DNA from: Xestospongia bergquistia
Taxonomy: Eukaryota; Porifera; Demospongiae; Haplosclerida; Petrosiidae
Reading direction: 5' to 3'
DNA length: 64,000 nt
Assembly (NCBI GenBank): GCA_963965975.1
Contig: OZ014416.1
Span: 8,350,432-8,414,431, forward strand
Of this stretch, positions 12,201 to 22,865 are shown in pieces. Each line of letters starts with the position of its first letter. The first letter of the stretch is position 1. Below the pieces are notes generated by a model, which was not told the origin of the DNA, made no database searches, and was given only the letters and a program-made list of their open reading frames with translations. The translations under genes and the position numbers were made by a program.

Positions 12201-15200
12201 TCATCAAAAATAGTCGTTGTTTCATCTCTTTCTTGAGACTGTCCACGAGAAAGAGGTTTGTGACTTGGAGATATTTGAGTACCAGCTGCTCCACGTTTGA
12301 GTGTACTACCACGCGTTGAAGATCCTTTAGATATGGTTCCTGCACTACTACGACGAGATAAACGAATTGAAGAGTTACGAGATTTAGTGTCAAGAGATTC
12401 TATTGATTGCTTTGGCTGAATTGAAGTTCGTCCATGTGAAATACCTGTAGGTGGCTTATTAGCAGCTTGTTTGGATAAAGTACCATCTTGACTTTTACGT
12501 ATTGAGCGTCGTAACTCAGAATTTGATAAAGGATCAGATGTCTGAGTCTTAAGAGATGATTTAATAGGTGGTTTTCTCACCACAACATCAATTTTCTTAG
12601 ATTTTACAAGTGGTACTTTTATAGCCGTACTGGTTGCTGGTTTAGACTTTACTGTATCATCACTATCATTTGATACTGGAGGTTTGGGGCTTGATGTGTC
12701 AGTACCACTTGAGGTACTTTCTGTTAAAAATCCTTTGATTTTTTTATCTTTTGTACTTGCTCTACCAGTTGGTGGTTTATCAGTAATCTTCTTCCCTCTC
12801 ATGCTAGTCCTCTCAGCTGTCTTAGAGACTGTCAGTGTAGATGAAGATTTTGACTTCGTTGAACCAGGAGCTCCTCGACGTAGACTTGGATATGTCGGTG
12901 CTAAAGAGGCTGAGCGAGGCCGGGTAAGTGTTCCAGTTCCTCCTGACTTTTCAACTGCTAAGCGAGATACTCCAGATGATGGTCTTCTAATTGAGGACCG
13001 TTCTGGCGTGCTATTTTTACGTCCTAGAGTATTTGAAAGAGATCTTTTTGATTGTCTGAGGAGTGAATTTGAAGGAGGAAGAGATGACTTTCGTGGGGAT
13101 CCTGTGCGACTAAGACTAGGTTGCCCCTTGGCTTCATGACGAGGAGAACCTTGAGATTTATTACTGGGAGTACGAGACATTTTTGTACTATCTAGACCAT
13201 TTCCCTTTGAGCTCTTCCTTAATATAGTACTACGATATATGTATGTTAACCTAGCTTCGTCGGGATTCTTAGATGAAGGTTCATTCTCAGAATTGCCAGA
13301 CCACACTGGGACTTCTGGAGTTAGAGTTGTCATATTCAGATCAAACTCTTCCTGTGAGAGGGAGGGTGATATAGGAGAGAATGGTCGAGCTAACATTGAT
13401 GCAATAACAGGTGGTGACAAGGGAGCATCTGTTCCTTTATCAAAGTCTGTCGGTGAAGATACAGTAATAAGAGAATCTACAGGATTGAGAATGGCTAATG
13501 TATCCTCGTCTTTTTTCAGCTTAGGAGATGCCGGTTTTTCTTTGCTAGCCTCAGTTAAGAGGGTCTTTCCCTCAGACTTACTGCGCAGCGATGAAGTAGG
13601 TATAGACAGTCTTGAGTTGGGTTTGTTGCTCGGTGAACTGGTGTTGGTTCGTATTTTAGCTCCAGACGGAGGTTTCTTACTAGTTGGAGATGTTGTAGGT
13701 CTGTTGAGAACTTTCAATGGTGACTTTGAATCAGAAGGTGTGGCATTGGGCGTGGCCATTTTGTTCTTCAAGCTAGAGGTACTTGTTCGTCCTTGACTAA
13801 CATAGGCAAATGTTTTGATTTCATTATTTTCTTTAAATGGTTCAGAAACTTTTTGGAGTGGAGCTTTAGTTGATTGATAGACATAGGTAGCAACAACATT
13901 AGATGATTTTGTTGTAGTGGGTGGAGTTTTAGATGGAAGAAATGAAGATGACATAGTGACATCTTGTTTGGGTTCATTTGACGTGTTGTCTCTAGGGATG
14001 GGTGTTGTAGTACTCTCGTTACCAGATGAGACAGAATCAAAGATCTCTTTAACATCAAGCTCCATTTTTGATGAAGTTTGTTTCTTCTTTTTATCTCCTG
14101 GTGGGGCTGGGGCAGGTCGTTTAGGTACAATGTTACCTTTAACAACAGATGTTGCTATCTCTGTTTGAGAGACTTCTTTTTCTTTTTGTAGTAGCAGCTC
14201 TTGAAAATTACGATCTTCAGCTAATGGAGAAGTGACAGCACTGACACCAATCCTACGGCGACGTGATGTAGGTGTGCTAGAACCACTAGAAGCTTCAGAA
14301 CTATTTCCTGAAGCAGGTGGTGTTGTGGGTGCAGTTAGTCCAAGAAGTTCCGTTTTCTGACTTTGTGTTGGATTTGGCTCCTTTAGTGACATTGTATCTT
14401 CTTTGTTTGTAGACATGATTTGTGGTGAGCTTGTTTTACGAGTAGTGGAGTTATTAAGTGACAAAACTGTTCCACTTCCCCTACGAACGCTAATGGAAGG
14501 GATACCAGTTCCTTTAACAGGGGTTATAGAGTCTTTAATAAGTTGTGAGGAATTACCACTTCCTTTACGAGGTGTGCCAGCCTCTTTAAGTTGTGAGGAA
14601 TTACCACTCCCTTTACGAGGCGTGCCAGCCTCTTTAAGTTGTGAGGAAGTACCACTTCCTTTACGAGGAGGCCCAGTATCTTTGGTAAGTTTTGAGGAAG
14701 TATCACTTCCTTTACGAGTTATAGGAGATGGTGAGGTAGTATCACCACTTCCCTTGCCAATACTTTTACGAAGATGTGATATAGTTGGACTTCCTTTACG
14801 TGGAGTTTTTGGTGAAGATTGAGGCGAACCCTTGTTCATCAGTTTATGTGAAGCTATGGGTGTGGTTTTAGGTGAATTAGTTGGTGTAATGTTCGGTGAA
14901 TTTTTTTTATGAGCTGGAGTGGGTGTGGTTTTGGGTGAAGCTTTTTTGGAGGCAAACGGACTACTGGGTGTACCACGACCTGTGGATTTAAAAGTAGGTG
15001 TGGCTCTTGGACTTGGTGTAGCTCCACCTATTGAACTGTTAGAGCTGATAGAAGATTTGGATGGTGACTTTGGAAAGGATTTCTGGGCAAGCAAAGATGG
15101 AGATCTCTTTTGTAAGGCTGGACTGCCTTGTTCATTAATTGATTGTTTGCGTACTGGTTTTCGACTGTTAACAAAACGTTTAAACTCTTTTGGAAGAGTT

Positions 15201-18200
15201 GTATCTTCACCAGCAGATGGTCGTCTATCTTTATCCTTTGAAGGGAGAGGGACTAACTGTATATCTGCTTGTCTATCTATTATATTCACTTTAGATTGTA
15301 TAGCCTGTACTTCAGAACTATAAACAGTTTGATTTGTATCAATGGTAGTTTCAGTCATAGGCGACGTTCCACATGTGATTTCATTTACTGTTGGTTGTGG
15401 ACTATTACTCTGACAAAGAGGGTCATTATCACTAACTATCTCAACTGAAATACTTCCCAAAGACAAAGAGGAGTGAACAAGGTCATTACGATCATCTGAT
15501 TCTTTTGGTATAACCTCTGAATCTGAAGGGGCTGTATGCATACTATCGTTATCACTATCTCCCATAAAATTATGTGAACTATTAGAATGGAATATTGTTA
15601 TTGGTGGATTCATGTCATCTGAAAAACTCATCGTGGGAGGTTGAGCAAGATCAATCATGCTCATAGTCCGAGTCGCCATATCATAAGAAGGAGGTTGTTC
15701 TTCACCGATAACTGAGAGATATAGCTCACTGGATGTGGAATGCAGGTCCATGGGTCCATCTTCATTTGATGAGTGAAATTTCCAGCCAGTTTTATGACTC
15801 TGTTTTTCTTTAGGTTTCTTTTTGAAAAAAGAGTACTTGGGGATGGGACTGGAGTTATCAGAGTTATCTGATGACACTTCAGGACTAGTTGGTTTATAAA
15901 GATTTGGTAAGCTCATTTTACTTAATCCTCTACTGGATAATTTCTTTTTCTTGTTGTCCTTTTCTTTGTCTTTAGGTTCGTCAGATTTACCACCAAAAAG
16001 TGATAACCTTCTTGTGACTTTCTTTGAGTCCTTCTTTTCTCTAAGAACTAGAGGAGGAGGAGGAGGAGGTGTGGCCTCAACTGGCTGGTTAGGAATTATA
16101 ATAAGGCTTTTCTTGCTTCCTTTTCCTCCAGAGGGGACATCGGTATCAGCTGGAGATTTTTCAACAGGTGTAACATCATTAGTCTCCTTTTCAGATTTTT
16201 CTTCACTCTTTTCATTACTGCCCGCTTGCGTAAACATTACCACAGTAATATCCTGATCATGTGACTCACTCAAATCTTTCCGATATACAGTCTTATTTGT
16301 ATTTGCACCTCGAACTAGTCGAGGAGTCCGAGATTCATACGGTCTCTTAGATACTGGATTAAGAGGAGGAGGAGGTGACGTCAGATCTTCTTGACTGCTA
16401 ATCCATGTTCTAACACGGAGTGGTTTCTTTAAAAGCTTCCCATGATCATGAGGAGTCATACCATCTCCGTTCATGTACGACTGAGAACTAGGTACTTTGT
16501 TGGTATAGGATTGAGGATGACCTTGAATTGGCTGAGGTATATCCGATGGAGTTGGTGGTTCAGAAACAGCTCTGTTTCGATTATCAGTTGGTATAAAAAA
16601 TGTTGCACCTGTTGCAGTTGGAGTGAGGAAATTATCATAAGATGATGAACGTTCATGAGGTTTCTGTGACGACAATGGAGAATCTAGAAAAATTAAGTAT
16701 GACTGTACTGTTAGTTTATTTGTATATCAACCATCCATCCATCCATTACATAATGTATTATGTTATCACTTTCATTCTTTCTCATTGAATACTCACTTAG
16801 TGAGGGACTACTTTCACTTGCATTGACATTGTCATATTCACTAATATAGTTGATAGTTGGGGGTGTAGGTGGCTGAATAAATGGAGGTCTTGTATCAAAA
16901 TACAGACTGCTTGGAGGATTTTTTTTCTATTGTAAGTAAAGAAAGTTAAGTATAATCCATAATATCTACTAATAGTAGCTATCCTAGATCACTGTGGTAA
17001 GTACTGATGTTCACTAGTCTAGAGCTTACTAATAGTAGCTATCCTAGGTCACTGTGGTAAGTACTGATGTTCACTAGTCTAGAGCTTAGTAATGGTAGCT
17101 ATCCTATGTCACTGTGGTAAGTACTGATGTTTACTAGTCTAGAACTTACTAATGGTAGCTATCCTAGGTCACTGTGGTAAGTACTGATGTTCACTAGTCT
17201 AGAACTTACTAATGGTAGCTACCCTGGGTCACTGTGGTAAGTACTGATGTTTACTAGTCTAGAGCTCACTGTGGGAAATCACATGTTCATTTACTATAGT
17301 AATTTCCTATTTATGGTAACATACTCCCTACAAGTGGAAAAACTTGTACATTTACAACTGTCATTTTACCATATCCTACACTAGCAGCAACGCATATCAC
17401 AGGGTGTGTGGGAGATAAAATAGCAGCTAATAATAATCAATTTAATTAACAAATTAAGTCAATCATTAATACATACATTTAGCTATAATATAATTAACAC
17501 AACATACTTTCTTTGGTAAATGAATGACATGATGGTAAGTGTATGGAAGCATTACAAGACAGTAGCAATGATGTGTAGTGTGTGTATTTGAATATTTAAC
17601 AATTTTATTTATAGACTTGACTAGTAATTATAGAGATAACTATGCAAGGAGTTATATTTAAGAGAATTTAGATTCTAACTGATATGATCTATTAACATTA
17701 ACAAGATAGAGAGAATGAATAGGCAATAATCCATTGTTATACTATAAATATAAGGAACAAAACACAATCTCTAAGATAATATTTCAAAGCCTTCTTTAAC
17801 AGATATATAGTTACTAGCATAGACAGAGGACATTCCAGTACACATATAGGATATTCTACACCATTATACTATAGTTAATGGATATGTGGTATATTAGCAT
17901 GTAGTATGTGTAAAGTAGCTTGTTAGTAAGTGGGAGGAATGATATATGAGATGTAGGTGCTTTTAAGCTGTAGGATAATCAAAACAAACTCTGAATACTT
18001 TACTCAATGATACAATTAAAATATTATTAAAGTACAGTGAGTCATATTGATTAACTAGAAAAAACAACTATTAAGTAATATAAACATCAATTAATTGTGT
18101 CAAGGTAATCTAGAATAGCTACCATTAGCAAGCTCTAGACTAGTGAATATCATTACTTACCACAATGACTTAGGACAGCTAGTTAGCTACCATTCGTAAG

Positions 18201-20068
18201 CTCTAGACTAGTAAACATCAGTACTTACCACAGTGACCTAGGATAGCTACCATTAGTAAACTCTAGACTAGTAAACATCAGTACTTACCACAGTGACCTA
18301 GGATAGCTACCATTAGTAACCTCTAAACTAACGAACATCAGTACTTACCACAGTGACCTAGGATAGCTACCATTAGTAAGCTCTAGACTAGTAAACACCA
18401 ATACTAACCACAGTGACCTAGGATAGCTACCATTAGTAAGCTCTAGACTAATGAACATCAGTACTTACTACAATGACATAGAATAGCTACATTGATTCAA
18501 TAAATCACATGTCCTATTTATACATTTAGTTGTTCATGTGTCCACTTCTACACTAATCATTCATATAATTATATTACATTACAACTTACTGATCTTACAT
18601 TATATGACATATTGTCTTTATATAATAAATTAGAGTGAGTAAATACTATTTTCATAAAAGGTATATTAGTTTGGTGTAGGCCAACAAGGTGGTCATTGTT
18701 ATGTATATGAACATCTGTTACTAATGTATGAACTATTATGGTTTACATATATATTATATTATGGTATATTATATGTATTGAGTATATGAGCTAATGGATA
18801 GATAAATAAATCAAATAGATAGATAAATCAATGTATGGATAAATATAAAATGTCTTAATGACGTCAAATGGATGGATAAATGTATTAATGGACAAATACA
18901 TAATACAATGGATTGATAATAAGTAATGATCTAATATAGTGTAACAAATGATTATTTATCCTAATGAGTAAGATGTTATAATTAGAACTAATAAATTCAC
19001 ACACACACACACACACACATAGCGATGTAATAATAGTACAACTATATTTAAGAGGGTCAGGAAATATACATAACTGACAAATTGATGACAAATCATGATA
19101 AGAGGTTAATATAGAAGGAAATGTAAAGATTAAATCATTACATGAGAACTACATGACATCTCTCTATACCAAGAATACTAATAACCTCAATAACCCTCGT
19201 AATACAGGGAAATGTCTATATAATATGTCTATTGTAAAAAAGTCATCAATATGTTTATTTCCTTAAGATGCAGAGGAGGATAATAGCCATGCTATTAATT
19301 ATACTAGCAAAATACTTTCACCATGGCAACAGAATTAATGCACTGTTATTAATTCTCATATTCTAAATATGCATTTGTATCAACAGTATTTGATACAATA
19401 TAAACTTATATTGTATAGCTGTCCTCCTTAACTACTATCACTTAATCCTCCCTCTTTCCTATAATCTCTCAGCCTCAATTCTCAGCTTCTATCTTAGCTT
19501 CAGAAAATATGATTCTAAATACTAATACCAGATTAACATGTTAGTGATATAAGATGGAATTATAACTATGAATAATTTGATCATTAAAGTAATGTTCTCA
19601 AAGTAACTGCATGTATTCTATATGTAAAATCTCAATTTTTATAATCTTACAAGTCATCTTGACCTCTATGAAGTAATATACTAATAAATTTATATCTTAA
19701 AAGGAGAGATTGAATTAGGACATTACGTGACTGATAAATTACATTGTTTTATTGAATGTAATCACGTACACTAATCACAGCAATATGTACAGCAATCATA
19801 AGAAGCTACTGTAATAGCCATTTTATTTTTATTACTACTGTCCTATTATAAAAGCAATCGTCCAATACAGAAATCTTATACTAACAAATAAAACCACAAA
19901 CGATATTGATATTATTAGTAGTACAAGAACACAAGACGTTAATTTTGTCTATGATGGGGAGTTAGACATACTTACCGGTGAGTTAGCTTTCTCTGCCTTT
20001 CTCTTTTCACGTCTTAACTTAGCTCTCTCTTCGTAAGAATCCCGACGTTGACTCCTAACATCAGCCAT
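5859..20068 (-). CDS. SVIL: Supervillin: gelsolin-like repeats plus villin headpiece, 2570 aa
   Basis: An actin- and myosin-binding membrane-cytoskeleton scaffold of the villin/gelsolin superfamily. Exons in transcript order: 20068-19976, 16926-16797, 16683-12174, 12113-11932, 11884-11790, 11603-11471, 11382-11246, 10966-10813, 10768-10617, 10537-10371, 10280-10055, 9716-9404, 9033-8809, 8281-8093, 8026-7957, 7695-7549, 7392-7136, 7005-6838, 6510-6389, 6249-6094, 5945-5859. They total 7713 nt in frame. The start is the first ATG after an in-frame stop (MADVRSQRRD). Residues 75-1578, one 4.5-kb exon, are Ser/Thr/Pro/Lys-rich with proline runs such as TPPPPPPLV. Gelsolin-like repeats occupy about 1695-2450 (FLWQGKDANVIEKA, AYFFWQG, YLWMGWWP, LFPYWRED); SGDVFILVKD and IYLWMGWWP fit supervillin better than villin. 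The headpiece ends LAVWKQENLKKAHGLF with the basic actin-binding cluster. One junction (10537) uses the second of two adjacent AGs to keep frame. Human supervillin is shorter (about 2200 aa). Confidence 0.95.
6556..6613. repeat. Intronic inverted repeat (hairpin)
   Basis: Two arms of about 20 bp (ACTATGATGACATCA and its complement TGATGTCATCATAGT) face each other across about 16 bp in the 6511-6837 intron of supervillin. A third related copy lies near 6690-6720. Possibly a small MITE-like remnant. Confidence 0.6.
8365..8740. repeat. 58-bp minisatellite and flank, supervillin intron
   Basis: Five tandem copies begin at 8365, 8423, 8481, 8539 and 8597 (exact 58-bp period), with a degenerate sixth at 8655. 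The flank that follows matches the one at 150-214. It sits in the 8282-8808 intron and is in the same window orientation as the first copy, although the host genes are on opposite strands. Confidence 0.9.
9217..9293. repeat. (CATA)n/(AT)n palindromic microsatellite
   Basis: CATA steps lead into pure AT and then TATG steps, so the tract is its own inverted repeat and could form a cruciform. It is in the 9034-9403 intron of supervillin. The same intron (9085-9200) shares a block containing AGTGATATTAATGTCACTT with 5320-5400. Confidence 0.85.
9775..10012. repeat. 45-bp minisatellite, supervillin intron
   Basis: Copies of GTACTAGTGTATTATATA start at 9799, 9844, 9889, 9934 and 9979, an exact 45-bp period, with a partial unit before them. 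The array fills most of the 9717-10054 intron. Confidence 0.9.
11040..11240. repeat. TCCAT-rich intronic tandem repeat
   Basis: Four copies of an approximately 48-bp unit containing CATCCATATAACTATAT and CATCCATCTGATTGT lie between two supervillin exons. It belongs to the ATCCAT-rich sequence found in many introns of this window, for example 720-890, 7740-7930 and 26205-26500. Confidence 0.75.
14545..14705 (-). repeat. In-frame 16-residue repeat in supervillin N-terminal region
   Basis: Three 48-nt units encode a repeat of the form KEAGTPRKGSGNSSQL, at about residues 660-715. The flanking region has further RKGS motifs. RKGS fits a basophilic kinase site (R-K-x-S type), so this is a candidate phosphorylation cluster in a disordered region. 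It could also be only a coding minisatellite. Confidence 0.8.
16971..17270. repeat. 60-bp tandem array, five units, orientation 1
   Basis: The unit contains GTCACTGTGGTAAGTACTGA followed by a stretch with ACTAGTCTAGAGCT, repeating every 60 bp. The reverse complement of the same unit forms the array at 18110-18492. Confidence 0.95.
18110..18492. repeat. 60-bp tandem array, six units, orientation 2 (inverted)
   Basis: Six units with AGCTCTAGACTAGT and TCAGTACTTACCACAGTGAC are the reverse complement of the array at 16971-17270, about 840 bp away. In the supervillin transcript this array carries GGTAAGT, a perfect donor-like motif, in most units. Confidence 0.95.
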
Positions 20069-21199
20069 TGAAAGTCGAGAGGCACTCAGCCTGGTATTGT
20101 CTCTAACTTTTCTTTCTCACTTCTTTGAGATTCTTTTTACCAGTTGACTTTTGTAGTGTTAACAGCAGGATGAATTTCTAACAGGTCGACTTTAACTAGC
20201 TAACAAGTCAAACCAGCCATGGTTTATACTGCACTATATACAGCATACTGGCTAATTGAAGTAACCCACATTATTCCAGAAAGGAAGTTTATCTTCCTCT
20301 CTGCAGGTGACAACTTTGTACTTTATAATGCACTGTGCACTGTACTTAGCTTTATTGTATTAAAATAATGTATTAGTTTATTGTATATAAATTTATGAAC
20401 TTGGAAGTTGTGATTTTAGTTAATGATCCTTGAAAATATTTTGAGACAACAGTCTTGAATTTTGGAGTAATTTTATTATTTGAACAGATGCATATATAAA
20501 ATGATGTATGAACAGATTTGAGAATGATAGATCATAAAAAAGAATAGTTCAATAATAATAATAATAATATATTATCTATATCTTATTAATAAACATTGTA
20601 ATACTCATGGGAAATTCAATAACAACTTGTTATTACAGGGCCATTATAAAACAATGATTTAATACTCCTTATAAAAAGTGATTACTACAATCATTACCAT
20701 TATTGGATAGAAGTGCTTCATTAGTTTTTTTGTATCGCTACTCCACTATAATATTCTGCTATGCTGGTATGTTTTAGTACTAGCTAACACTTTATATCTG
20801 TTGTGCTAACAACTGTCAATTTTGACAGTCCAATTTACACCCAATAAACGTGTCAATTCTTAAGACTTGACACTTTCAATAGTAACCATAGTGAGTGTGT
20901 GTGTGCACTATATATCTACTCTAGTTACCACTACTATTGGAGTACTATTCTAGGAATATATTAGATAAGAGAGTGAAGATTAGGTATGTTATAGATGTAT
21001 GTATAATATAGAGTAATTTATATTGTGTACTTAAGTAATTATATTGTCCTATTCAATTAAATCATCTACTATAATTTATTTAATATTTATTTCACAGTGA
21101 AATAAATATAATATTGTTAGTATTTTTAAAGTTTTATATTATTTATAAATAAGTAATTTAAGGTACCATTGATATAATATATCTCTTTACATGTATAGA
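20069..21199. promoter_or_regulatory. Head-to-head intergenic region, supervillin / CIB
   Basis: About 1.1 kb separates the divergent start codons of supervillin (-) and the CIB gene (+). It should hold both promoters and 5' UTRs, and CIB may have an untranslated first exon. I see AT-rich sequence and an (ATA)n stretch near 20555-20572, but no convincing TATA or initiator. The regulatory role is inferred from layout only. Confidence 0.45.
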
Positions 21200-22604
21200 A
21201 TGGGTTCAAATACTTCAATCTTTTCACAGAATGAAATTGATATGTATAAGGTAATATACAATAGTGTAATATATTGTATTGTAACTGAATTTATCCAACA
21301 GGAATTAACAGGATTGAATATTGCTGAAATAACTCAGTAAATACAAAACATAAAATGAATGAAATTGCCCAATATTTTCTTTTTTTAGTGCATACAAAAG
21401 GTTTAAGAATGTAGATCCATTAGGTGGATTCGAAAGAGATAAAAAAGGGCAAATATCATTTATTGCAGTAGCTGAACATGTGAAAGAATTAAAAGTGAGA
21501 TAACTCAATTATTTGTTCATCAAACTATGTGGACAATTTCTGCGTTATAATAGACAAATCCATTACGATATCGAATTTGTAAAATCTTCTGTTGCAATGA
21601 AAATGGTTTTATGACATTTGATGACTTTCTTGATATGGTGTCAGTTTTTAGCGACAAATGTCCTCGTGAAAAGAAAGTCCAGTGGGCATTTACTTTATAT
21701 GGTAAGGAATCAAGTAGGAATCTCTCCCACGTTATATCCAATTAATAGTTAAGTATATTACAACGATATATTACTCATGCATATTAGTTTATTTTTGTTC
21801 AGAATGTTATATTCCTTGACCTTATAGAGTGAACTACTGTCATCTTGTGGTGTAAAGCATTATGAACTATGTTATATAAATTACTAGTGTTCACTCTACT
21901 GTATGACAATTTGTTGTTGAAATGATAGCAGAGATAATGTTACAGCAATCATTACACACTTGAGCAAGTGATTACTAAGTTCGTAACTCAAGGTACACGG
22001 CAACTAATGTCATGTTTACAATATATGTTCCTGTATATTGTCATGACGTGTAGGAAGTTATGTCTTGAACAGTACATCTTCTACGGCTAATTTATTGATT
22101 GTGTATATATTAAAAATTAATGTAATAAGACATTTACTATTGTATATTTTAAATTAAACTGTATTTTTCTTGCTTTCTGTTGTTAACAGATTTCAATGAG
22201 AATGGAACTATTGATATTGATGATATGAATACATTACTTGATACATTGACTAAAGATTCTATGGAACAGCATCTAAAGGATGACATCATATCAAGGGTAT
22301 TGTCCCTTTAATTGTTACTTCATTTTATGCATTAGTGTTGTAACTTTATCTATCTATTATTACACTGTGCATCTATATTATGTAATATGTACATTTATAG
22401 TAGATTATACATTTATTGGATATAACATGTTATCATTTAGGTACTGAATGAAATTGATAGCGATGGTGATAATGCTATAAGTTATGAGGAGTTTGAGCGA
22501 GTGATGTTTTTTGAACCAGAATTTTACAAGTATGGATTACAATAGACAAGTAAAAAAAAACTTTATTATTTTTTTTATTTAGGACATTTCGTTTTCAACT
22601 TTAA
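21200..22604 (+). CDS. CIB-family EF-hand calcium-binding protein, 185 aa
   Basis: Calcium- and integrin-binding family protein, a small EF-hand adaptor that binds integrin tails and other partners. Exons: 21200-21250, 21302-21336, 21389-21494, 21554-21701, 22190-22296, 22441-22529, 22583-22604 (TAA), 558 nt in frame. The start MGSNTS fits an N-myristoylation signal, as in CIBs. TNPLRYRICKIF and FDDFLDMVSVFSD match the family core. Two canonical loops are visible: DFNENGTIDIDD (about 114-125) and DSDGDNAISYEE (155-166). The C-terminus FYKTFRFQL matches the CIB ending. Length fits the family (about 185-195). Which vertebrate CIB (1-4) is closest cannot be settled; DFNENG resembles CIB4 and CIB2. 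The 21702-22189 intron shows nothing recognisable. Confidence 0.93.
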
Positions 22605-22865
22605 AGCCAAAAATACAAAACTTCAAATTCTAATTAATATTCATGAATTGATTTTTTGTTCACGTCCGTATATCTCTGTTCATGATAAACATAATATACA
22701 AGACCGTACACCTCAGTGTGGTGAGAAAAATGGGTGGGGCCCTCCTTTCCGACTAATCTTGTAAAAAGCTATTTCCTTTCATACTACACCAAGAAGTCTC
22801 ATTTGCTGTATCTTCTATTCGTTGGTATTTGCAAAAAGTGAAGTTCTCGCCGACTAGCCTGCAAT

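Larger units (their letters stand above)
16927..19975 (-). other. Large first intron region of supervillin
   Basis: A 3-kb intron separates the 31-codon first exon from the rest of the gene. It holds two 60-bp-period arrays in opposite orientation (16971-17270 and 18110-18492) and a (CA)n tract at 18998-19019. Otherwise it is AT-rich sequence with no coding signal on either strand. Its size and position after the first coding exon would suit regulatory elements, but none is identifiable by eye. Confidence 0.7.

Noticed and set aside
12684-15323. Several plus-strand frames of 130-185 codons opposite the large supervillin exon
   Set aside because: They are antisense shadows of the Ser/Pro-rich supervillin coding sequence, with no domain and no splice logic of their own.
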